Source: a bacterium (lineage in GTDB: Bacteria > Latescibacterota > UBA2968 > UBA8231). From it: a DNA stretch of 15,732 nucleotides. The notes under the pieces were generated by a model. That model was not told where the DNA came from, did no database searches, and was given only the letters and a program-made list of their open reading frames with translations. Shown one piece after another: positions 5,913 through 12,126 of the stretch. The position numbers and the translations under genes were made by a program. The stretch lies in the NCBI GenBank assembly GCA_027593305.1, contig JAQCJA010000048.1, positions 1-15,732 on the forward strand, in the 5' to 3' direction. Numbering within the stretch: the first letter of the stretch is position 1; every line of letters begins with the position of its first letter.

Positions 5913-7772
5913 TCAATCCTTCAAAGAGTCGTCGTCAGGCACAAAACGCCCCTCGGTGTCACCGAGAACGCGGACTGCCACCACGGCGCCGCCTTCGAGA
6001 TCGACCTCGAGCCGTTCGCCACTGACCTCATTGAGCGAGGCGCCACTCGCACCCGCTTCCGGCAGCCTGTTGCGCACCAGTGCCTGCCCTTCGGCCTGCA
6101 CTTGATGCAGAACTCCCTCCTCATCATAGGTCAGATGCATGGATGCCGCAGTGAAGCGACTCAGACGTTCGCCGGAACCACGGAGCGTAACCTCGACACT
6201 GCCCTGGAGAGTCAGCCGCGAAATGCGACCATCGATGAGAACCCCATGGCCGCTGTCAGCCTGCAACCAGGACGTCTGTTGGCTGTCCTTCATACGGCCC
6301 TCCAGGTGCGCCGGCCAGTCGACAGCGGCTGGCATACCGTCGACCAACACGAGATGGCATGTATCGGCGGACAGCCGGCTCTGCGAGGTCTCTGCGTCGT
6401 AGAGAAACCGGGTCTCCCCCGTCAGGGATGCGGTGTCGCCCGCAGTGTGGTAGCTCCCCTGGTGCGCCCGTAACTCCAGGCGTGGCGGCGACTGCAGAAC
6501 AAACGTTCCCACTCCCGCAAGGCGGCCACCTTCGTGGTCGAGGCGCAGTGTGTCGGCTGCCAGCGTCAGATCCTCCGCATCCACCCGCGGCCGCCGCAGG
6601 CGGGCACCATCCCACAACAACACCTCCTTATCGGTACCGGCCGAAAGCAGGTGCTCTGCCTGCAGTTGCCCCTGCACATCCGCCGCCAGGATCTGCACAC
6701 GGCCGATCGCCTCGAGTTGACCGGTGGAACGGATCAACACGAGGGAATCGGCTCGGATCGACCGGTCACCCTCGAGAGTCTCTGTGGTGCCAGCGGCGAT
6801 CACGGTATCCATGTCGCCAGAAATCAGCATCTGGCGGGCCGTGAGGGAGCGCCCATCCACTTCGAGTTCCAGTGGCTTGCCGCGCACCGACCAACGGCCG
6901 GCATCATCTTCACGAAGCTCGTCGGCCCGCAGTTGGAAATCACCGGTGGCTCGAACCTCCCCCTGGGCCAGGATACCCCGGACCGACAGGTCCAGTCCCA
7001 CCATCTGCGCACTCAGTCTGCGCGCCGAATCCTGCAGTACTACCGAGCCCTGCAGCACCAGTGTACGGGCCTGCCCGTCGTATACCCCCTGCAGGGCTTC
7101 GACATCACGCCCTCGCCAGCGGGCCCGAACGCTGTCAAAGCGGGCGATGACGCTGGTACTGTCGGCGCGGACGTAGGCGGACTGCCCGGAGATATCAACG
7201 GCGTCGGCCATTGCCGTACTGTCGGTGAAGGTGCTGCGCACATCCTCAGCCGTCCATGCAGCCAGATCGCTGCCGCCCGTCAGTTGCCTGGCGGTCATGT
7301 GTCCGGTGGTCAGCGTGACGTCGGCTCCCAGGGGCAGATGGAGGCGGTCCTCGGTACGATCCCAGGCCATGGTATCGGCGCGCATCACCACCTTCCGTAC
7401 GACGGCACGCGCCAGCACGCTGCCTGCGAGGGCCACGGTATGCGCACGATGATCGACAACCAGTCGGTGTGCGGTGATCCGCGTACTGAGTGCACCGGAG
7501 GAATCGGAGAGTGTCACCGTCACGCCGCTGTCGGCACGCGTCTGCTGAGCATCGATGTGATCGGTGAGGTATGGCGCCTCAACGATGGTTGTGCCGGTGG
7601 AAGAGTACAACTCGAGGCGAACATCCCACGACTCGCGGTCGCGATCCTCAGGCGCCGCCGGATCAACGACCGATGGCATGTCGGTCGGACCACAACTGCA
7701 CAGCGCAACCAGCAGGCAGGCCCGCAGGAAACGGACCGTGGTCAACCCCTCAGGTCGCTGCAACCTGCGCAT
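5913..7772 (-). CDS. LptC-LptA-like fusion, LPS transport bridge protein
   Basis: A 619-residue exported protein. The N-terminus has basic residues and a hydrophobic stretch (FLRACLLVALCSCG) ending in a possible lipobox with Cys26 or Cys28, so it may be a lipoprotein or membrane-anchored. Residues of about 45-185 look like LptC (SWDVRLELYSSTG, then repeated ALSTRITAHRLVVDH-type strands). The rest, about 185-600, is a series of OstA/LptA-like beta repeats (for example ADSLVLIRSTGQLEAIGRVQI and AEDLTLAADTLRLDHEGGRLAGV). LptC and LptA are usually separate proteins of about 190 residues each. The start is uncertain: ATG 7772 overlaps the pyrG stop by 23 bp; TTG 7745 would give a shorter signal peptide but has its GAGGGG directly adjacent, with no spacer. 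lptB follows within 3 bp, which supports the Lpt assignment. Confidence 0.8.
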   Translation of the reverse strand: MRRLQRPEGLTTVRFLRACLLVALCSCGPTDMPSVVDPAAPEDRDRESWDVRLELYSSTGTTIVEAPYLTDHIDAQQTRADSGVTVTLSDSSGALSTRITAHRLVVDHRAHTVALAGSVLARAVVRKVVMRADTMAWDRTEDRLHLPLGADVTLTTGHMTARQLTGGSDLAAWTAEDVRSTFTDSTAMADAVDISGQSAYVRADSTSVIARFDSVRARWRGRDVEALQGVYDGQARTLVLQGSVVLQDSARRLSAQMVGLDLSVRGILAQGEVRATGDFQLRADELREDDAGRWSVRGKPLELEVDGRSLTARQMLISGDMDTVIAAGTTETLEGDRSIRADSLVLIRSTGQLEAIGRVQILAADVQGQLQAEHLLSAGTDKEVLLWDGARLRRPRVDAEDLTLAADTLRLDHEGGRLAGVGTFVLQSPPRLELRAHQGSYHTAGDTASLTGETRFLYDAETSQSRLSADTCHLVLVDGMPAAVDWPAHLEGRMKDSQQTSWLQADSGHGVLIDGRISRLTLQGSVEVTLRGSGERLSRFTAASMHLTYDEEGVLHQVQAEGQALVRNRLPEAGASGASLNEVSGERLEVDLEGGAVVAVRVLGDTEGRFVPDDDSLKD

Positions 7773-9528
7773 CGGCGACCCGCGCAGACTGATTCACGAG
7801 AGCCGCTTCGACGAACCCGGAGAACAGTGGCGCCGGGTTGTCCATGCGCGACTTGAACTCGGGATGAGCCTGGGTGGCAATGAAGAAGGGGTGATCGGTC
7901 AATTCGATGAACTCCATCAGCCGCGTGCCATCGGCGCGACGGTGATACCCGGAGAAGACGAGCCCTTCATCTTCGAGCAACTCGACGAAACGTGGCGAGA
8001 TCTCATAACGGTGGCGGTGACGCTCGAGTACGACCTTGTCTCGCGCCAGCATGATCTCACCGACGCGGAAGGACTGCGCCGGATTGTCGAGCAGTTGGCG
8101 AATGCGCGCAGCGTCCTCTGCCAGTCGGCCTCCACGCTCATACAGCTCGAGCACACGACTGTCCTTCTTGAGCACTGCAGCGTAGGCCCCCAGGCGCATG
8201 CTGGCACCGTAACGGTTTTCCTCCAGCACCTGCTTCTGACTCTCCTGAACGGCGACCACCTGATACTCGGAGTCAGCAGAGATTTCCTCCGACGTGGCCC
8301 GCTCGATACCGGCGACGTGACGGGCGTACTCGACGACGGCCATCTGCATACCGTAACAGAGCCCGAGAAAGGGCACGCCCGTCTCGCGTGCATATCGAAT
8401 CGCCGCAATCACACCCTCAGCCCCACCCTCACCAAAGGCGCCGGGCACGATGATACCGGCAAATTCGGCCAGTGAAGCCACGTCCCTGTCACCACGTTCG
8501 AAGGAGCGACCGTCGATCCAGTCGATCTCGATTTTGGTGTCCGCCGCAACACCGGCGTGGAGCAACGACTGGTTGACAGAGATATACGAGTCGGTGAGCT
8601 GGAAATCGCCGATTTCGACATACTTGCCCACCATGGCAACGCGCAACGTCTTCTTTGGTGTCCTGGAGCGTTCCAGCAGCTGTTTCCAATGGCTCCAGTC
8701 GGGTTCCCGCCGTGGCTCGAGACCCATCTTCTTCAAAAGTTTCTGGCCGAGACCCTCCTCCTCCAGGCGCACGGGGATGTCGTAGATCGTGGCCATATCG
8801 GGGGCTGAGATGATGTGATCCATGGGCACGTTGGCGTTGACCATGATCTTCTTCTTGCGCACATCGTCGAGAGATGTCTCCGCGCGACAAACGATGAAAT
8901 CGGGAAAAATGCCCTGCTGGGACAACAGGCGGATCGCCTGTTGTGTCGGTTTCGTCTTCATCTCCCCGACGTGCTGCGGAATCGGCAGGTACGTGATCAG
9001 GACGTAGACGAAATGATCTTCACCGATCTCTCTTTCCATACCCTTGACGGCAAAAAGGAACAGTTCGTTCTCGTAGTCGCCACCCGTGCCGCCGATCTCG
9101 ATGAGCACGATATCGAAACCTTCGCCGGCCTCGACAATGCGCCGCTGCACTTCGTCGGTAAGGTGAGGGATGGGTTGTACCGTCTGCCCCAGGTATTCGC
9201 CGCGCCGCTCGCGCTCGATGACGGTGTGATAGATCTGCCCCGTCGTCAGGTTATTCTGCCGCGGCAGGTCGATGCCGAGAAAGCGTTCGTAGTTTCCCAG
9301 GTCCTGATCGATCTCGCCGCCGTCATCGGTGACCCATACCTCACCGTGTTCGGTGGGTCGCATGGTGCCCGCATCATAATTGATATAGGGGTCGATCTTG
9401 ACGGCTGTCGTGCGGTAGCCGTACTCGCCAAGAATGCGCCCGATGGACGCTGTCGTCAGCCCCTTGCCAACACCGCTCATGACACCACCGGTGACTACGA
9501 TGTACTTCGGACCTGTGTATTCGGTCAT
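7750..9528 (-). CDS. pyrG: CTP synthase (glutamine-hydrolysing), divergent archaeal-like type
   Basis: A 592-residue CTP synthase that makes CTP from UTP, ATP and glutamine-derived ammonia. The synthetase domain begins KYIVVTGGVMSGVGKG (8-23, P-loop) and contains KIDPYINYDAGTM and EHGEVWVTDDGGE. The glutaminase domain keeps the nucleophile C391 (GLCYGMQ) and the His-Glu pair H555/E557 (QAHPEF). Several N-terminal words (MSGVGKG, TASIG, DAGTM, DQDLGNYERF) resemble archaeal-type enzymes. Two oddities: the usual PGGFG-x-RG-x-EG lid motif reads PGAFGEGGAEG (362-372), and about 30 extra residues lie between MRLGAY (444-449) and ERHRHRYE (502-509) compared with E. coli PyrG. The ATG at 9528 is preceded by GAGGG 10 nt upstream. 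The lptC/A-like gene overlaps or abuts its end. Confidence 0.95.
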   Translation of the reverse strand: MTEYTGPKYIVVTGGVMSGVGKGLTTASIGRILGEYGYRTTAVKIDPYINYDAGTMRPTEHGEVWVTDDGGEIDQDLGNYERFLGIDLPRQNNLTTGQIYHTVIERERRGEYLGQTVQPIPHLTDEVQRRIVEAGEGFDIVLIEIGGTGGDYENELFLFAVKGMEREIGEDHFVYVLITYLPIPQHVGEMKTKPTQQAIRLLSQQGIFPDFIVCRAETSLDDVRKKKIMVNANVPMDHIISAPDMATIYDIPVRLEEEGLGQKLLKKMGLEPRREPDWSHWKQLLERSRTPKKTLRVAMVGKYVEIGDFQLTDSYISVNQSLLHAGVAADTKIEIDWIDGRSFERGDRDVASLAEFAGIIVPGAFGEGGAEGVIAAIRYARETGVPFLGLCYGMQMAVVEYARHVAGIERATSEEISADSEYQVVAVQESQKQVLEENRYGASMRLGAYAAVLKKDSRVLELYERGGRLAEDAARIRQLLDNPAQSFRVGEIMLARDKVVLERHRHRYEISPRFVELLEDEGLVFSGYHRRADGTRLMEFIELTDHPFFIATQAHPEFKSRMDNPAPLFSGFVEAALVNQSARVADAQVAAT

Positions 9529-9544
9529 TTACGGTCTGCCCTCG

Positions 9545-9588
9545 TATACAAAACCTAAAAGAGAAACGGCGACATCTCTGCCGCCGTT
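9545..9588 (-). terminator. Candidate terminator or attenuator between gatC and pyrG
   Basis: A perfect 7-bp stem (9565-9571 with 9582-9588; AACGGCG/CGCCGTT) has a 10-nt loop. Read on the minus strand it is followed by TCTCTTTTAGGTTTTG, which is T-rich. It lies 23 bp after the gatC stop and 36 bp before the pyrG start. It could end gatC transcription or attenuate pyrG; no convincing pyrG promoter could be placed in the remaining bases. Confidence 0.5.
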
Positions 9589-9611
9589 CTGATGGAGTTC
9601 CTGAAGCATTT

Positions 9612-9899
9612 CTAGTCGATCACACGTGGGACGCGGAAATAGCGATCACGTCGGTCCGGCGCCTGGGCGAGCAGTTCGGCCAATCCGGGAAAAATCTCAG
9701 GTTCGTCAGAGCGGAACCGGCCAGCTACCGGAATGGGGTGCGCCGACGGCGACACGCCATCCGTATCCAGTTCGTTCAACTTCTCCATGTACTGAAGGAT
9801 CCGACTGAGTTCGTCGGTCAACTGGATCTCTTCCTCCGGAGACAGATCGAGCCGGGCCAGTGCGGCGACTCGTCTCACATCATCTACGGTAACTGACAT
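9612..9899 (-). CDS. gatC: Asp-tRNA(Asn)/Glu-tRNA(Gln) amidotransferase subunit C
   Basis: A 95-residue protein, the usual length for GatC, the small subunit that holds GatA and GatB together in tRNA-dependent formation of Gln-tRNA(Gln) and/or Asn-tRNA(Asn). The start MSVTVDDVRRVAALARLDLS is the family signature. ILQYMEKLNELDTDGVSPSAHP and the C-terminal FRVPRVID are also typical. I chose ATG 9899 because AGGAG lies 9 nt upstream and it begins exactly where the family does; a longer reading of the frame adds only unrelated residues. gatA and gatB are not adjacent: pyrG lies downstream and a divergent DUF2203 gene upstream. Confidence 0.95.
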   Translation of the reverse strand: MSVTVDDVRRVAALARLDLSPEEEIQLTDELSRILQYMEKLNELDTDGVSPSAHPIPVAGRFRSDEPEIFPGLAELLAQAPDRRDRYFRVPRVID

Positions 9900-10006
9900 C
9901 CGGATTGATCTCCTGGGCACGTTGTACCCGGGCAAATATGAGGTCCCCCGGAGGCCTACGCAAGCCGTACGGTCCGTGCTGCCTGGCACCCCCAGCATAT
10001 GGTGGC

Positions 10007-10012
10007 TATACT
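10007..10012 (+). promoter_or_regulatory. -10 element of a probable leaderless promoter
   Basis: TATACT (5/6 match to TATAAT) ends 6 nt before the ATG at 10019, so transcription would begin at or next to the start codon. A recognisable -35 is missing: the hexamer 17 bp upstream is TGGCAC. No Shine-Dalgarno sequence fits between the -10 box and the ATG. Confidence 0.45.
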
Positions 10013-10018
10013 GGCCCC

Positions 10019-10504
10019 ATGGCTACCCATCGAGCATACACCGTGCAGGAGGCCAATGAGCTGATCGTCTGGCTGGAGTCGGTCTTCGAACGCCTTGGTG
10101 GACACCGCCAGCGCTGGCAGAGGCACAGCAGGGGCCTGCAGATCCTCGATGTATTATGGGGCGAGCGTGTCGAATCTGCCGACAATCCCGACCATGACGA
10201 GTACGTCCAGCACCGTCACGGCATGGAGGCAGCGACACGCACAATTCAGGGGCTGGTCGAAGAGGATCTCATCGGTCGCGGCATCCGCCTTCCTGCCGGT
10301 GGCCTCGACAGTGGGATTGTCGATTTTCCCAGCACGTTCGAGGGCCGGTGGATCTATCTCTGCTGGCAGCGTGGTGAGTCGCAGATCACCCACTGGCACG
10401 AGCTCGAAACGGGTTTCCGCGGTCGTCGCGACCTGGTTGCCGAGGATGCGGCCCTGATGGGGCGTGAGAGGCCGCTACCCGACGACACCGACCTGGACTT
10501 CTGA
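10019..10504 (+). CDS. DUF2203 family protein
   Basis: A 161-residue soluble protein. The N-terminus YTVQEANELIVWLESVFERL and the C-terminal block GIVDFPSTFEGRWIYLCWQ, followed by GESQITHWHELETGFRGR, match my recollection of DUF2203, a widespread family with no established function. The conserved Asp, Trp, Cys and His residues in that block (DFP, LCW, THWHE) could suggest metal or nucleotide binding, but this is not known. ATG 10019 is the natural start; the frame is open further upstream but there it overlaps the divergent gatC promoter region and has no family similarity. The gene stands alone on the + strand and its last 30 bp overlap, tail to tail, the end of the HPr-kinase-like gene. Confidence 0.75.
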   Translation: MATHRAYTVQEANELIVWLESVFERLGGHRQRWQRHSRGLQILDVLWGERVESADNPDHDEYVQHRHGMEAATRTIQGLVEEDLIGRGIRLPAGGLDSGIVDFPSTFEGRWIYLCWQRGESQITHWHELETGFRGRRDLVAEDAALMGRERPLPDDTDLDF

Positions 10505-11338
10505 GTCAACCTGCTCCTGGCGCCAGCGCCACACGAGCTCCACCACATCCATGGCGCTGCTGAATGCAACAGCAGCGGCTGGCAATTGCACCAGGCGCGA
10601 GACGCAGTCGATGGCCCGCTCCCCGCCCAGGCCCTCCAGATCAAAAAACTGCTGCAGAAGAACCTGCGCGGATCGCGCCGGATTCTGCGGCCGCAGAACG
10701 GGTTGGGCCCCCGATTCCCTGACGGGAAACAACAACCCGCCCACGGGCACTGCCGCAGGCGGAGGGCCCGTACCCACCGCGGATGGCGGCAGGTAGCGAT
10801 AGCCGTCAAAGCATTTGAATCCGGGGGAGGGGGGCAGACGACCGAGGGACCGGCAGGTGCCCTCATGCAGGATCAGATCCCGGGGAAAAGGCGAGACGAT
10901 GAGATCGACAGGGTCTACCGGCGCGACCTCATCTGACAACAGCGAGGCCCCAGAGCAGGCGAGAGCACAACCGAGGCTCGTCTTGCCGGCATCGTGGGCG
11001 CCGATGATGAGCAATGCCACTCCCTGATGGGCCACAGCAGCACCGTGCACGGGTAGATAACGATGCCGCAGGCTGTCGAGAGCCACCTCAGTGATGGTCA
11101 TCTCGGCGTCCTGAAAGACCTCACCAGGGGTTCGGCATGCGGGCCCCGCAACCCCTGCGCTGTCCACCAGGTAGCCGTCTGCCGTGCGGCGCAGCACCAG
11201 ACAGTGCCCGCCGGGATTGCCCATCGGTGCATCGGCAAAGAGGTTTTCGCCGACGGCCTGCAGATCCGCGTCCCAGAACAGTTCGATATCGACGTCGACG
11301 AGACGGAACCGTCGATGTCCGGTCGTCGCTATCGCCAT
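10475..11338 (-). CDS. HPr kinase-like P-loop protein
   Basis: A 287-residue protein. The P-loop region reads LPVHGAAVAHQGVALLIIG then AHDAGKTSLG; the Walker A motif GAHDAGKT is at residues 113-120. LLSDEVAPVD (133-142) follows, with an acidic pair (D136/E137) at the distance seen in HprK-type kinases. The His before the P-loop (H98, in VHGAAV) is also typical of HprK-like ATPases found beside PqqD-like or peptide-modification genes. About 90 residues precede this domain and are not recognised. It is too divergent to call a true HPr kinase, and no PTS gene is near. ATG 11338 lacks a clear ribosome binding site; GTG 11368, 4 bp past the stop of the upstream gene, is the alternative and would add 10 residues. 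Confidence 0.65.
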   Translation of the reverse strand: MAIATTGHRRFRLVDVDIELFWDADLQAVGENLFADAPMGNPGGHCLVLRRTADGYLVDSAGVAGPACRTPGEVFQDAEMTITEVALDSLRHRYLPVHGAAVAHQGVALLIIGAHDAGKTSLGCALACSGASLLSDEVAPVDPVDLIVSPFPRDLILHEGTCRSLGRLPPSPGFKCFDGYRYLPPSAVGTGPPPAAVPVGGLLFPVRESGAQPVLRPQNPARSAQVLLQQFFDLEGLGGERAIDCVSRLVQLPAAAVAFSSAMDVVELVWRWRQEQVDSEVQVGVVG

Positions 11339-11372
11339 GGGCGGGTAACAGCGGCCTGGAAGGCGCACGCCG

Positions 11373-11675
11373 TCAGGCGGCGATGCGTCCTGTCCGCGGC
11401 AGGTTCTGCAGTTCCTCGAGACGTTGACGTTCCCGGCGGATGTCGTTGCCGAGAAATGTCTTGCGAACCTGGAACTGGCGCAGACGGCGACGCGTTTCGA
11501 TCAAGTCCCCGCGGATGCCGTTGTAGCGGGCCTGCAATTGGCGCATGTCGTCGTCCTCGTGGACGAGGCGAGCGTGCAGTCTGCCCATATGCCAGGACGT
11601 GAGATAACGAAGGCCCAGAGGGATCAGCAGAAGGGTCGCGATGACGATCAAGAGAGAATCCTTTCTCAGTGGCAC
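11373..11675 (-). CDS. Small membrane-anchored coiled-coil protein
   Basis: A 100-residue protein of unknown function. Residues 7-25 (SLLIVIATLLLIPLGLRYL) form one transmembrane helix. Residues of about 30-93 are charged and rich in Arg, Gln and Leu with heptad-like spacing, so they probably form a coiled coil. This layout recalls FtsB/FtsL-type proteins, but I see no family motif and do not assign one. The start is GTG 11675; the leader has only a weak AGAGAG, and a possible -10 box (TATAAA, 11696-11701 on the minus strand) lies upstream without a good -35. The HPr-kinase-like gene follows at once, so the two are likely cotranscribed. Confidence 0.6.
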   Translation of the reverse strand: MPLRKDSLLIVIATLLLIPLGLRYLTSWHMGRLHARLVHEDDDMRQLQARYNGIRGDLIETRRRLRQFQVRKTFLGNDIRRERQRLEELQNLPRTGRIAA

Positions 11676-11735
11676 TTATCACTACATAGTCTCTCTTTAT
11701 ATCGACAGCGACGGGAAACTCTCCAGCGGCGGGCT

Positions 11736-11936
11736 TCATTCGATGTCCAACTGCTCGATCTCGTTCAGCAGCATACGCACAAGGCGTCGCTCGCGACTGT
11801 CACACCCGGCGAGCAGCGCGAGGGTGAACCGAAAAGTATCGCTGGCGCCAAATTTCTCCGTCATGGCATCCATCGCCTGACGGCGATCCTTCGGCAACTG
11901 GTCAAGCACGTCTGCAAGCAGGTCGTTGAGCGTCAT
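11736..11936 (-). CDS. Small hypothetical protein
   Basis: A 66-residue soluble, mostly helical, charged protein (MTLNDLLADVLDQLPKDRR onward, ending LLNEIEQLDIE). It has no motif I recognise. I prefer ATG 11936; an in-frame TTG at 11966 would add ten residues with no better ribosome binding site. It lies divergent to smc and 60 bp upstream of the membrane coiled-coil gene, on the same strand. High-GC DNA produces such frames by chance, so the call is modest. Confidence 0.45.
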   Translation of the reverse strand: MTLNDLLADVLDQLPKDRRQAMDAMTEKFGASDTFRFTLALLAGCDSRERRLVRMLLNEIEQLDIE

Positions 11937-12001
11937 GGCATTCCGGCGGGTTTGGGATGTCGGCAAACTACGGGTGGACGGGCCGAATGTTCAAGGGATT
12001 C

Positions 12002-12030
12002 TTGACCATCAGGACCACATCTGGTATTCT
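12002..12030 (+). promoter_or_regulatory. Sigma-70 promoter of smc
   Basis: TTGACC (5/6 match) is followed by 17 bp and TATTCT (4/6 match). Transcription would begin near 12037, giving a leader of about 90 nt before the smc start. No other signal was seen in the 190 bp between the divergent 66-residue gene and smc. Confidence 0.65.
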
Positions 12031-12126
12031 TTGTCCACTTCAGCCCCTATCTGTTGTAGCATTGCCTCCTTTCTCCCGGTGACGCGGCCCCACCCGTTTG
12101 TCGACCGGCCCTCAGGAGATTTGCGC

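Noticed and set aside
6534..7856. 440-codon open frame on the + strand
   Set aside because: It lies antisense to the lptC/A-like gene and the end of pyrG, has no protein family features, and is the kind of shadow that high-GC codon use produces.
9984..9998. Possible sigma-54 promoter (TGGCAC...GC) before the DUF2203 gene
   Set aside because: GG and GC are separated by 8 nt rather than 10, so the helical spacing is wrong.
11926..12126. N-terminal extension of smc by 67 codons
   Set aside because: It runs through the smc promoter and the divergent gene, and homologues begin at MRLTHLDIFGFKSF, which has a well-placed AGGAG.
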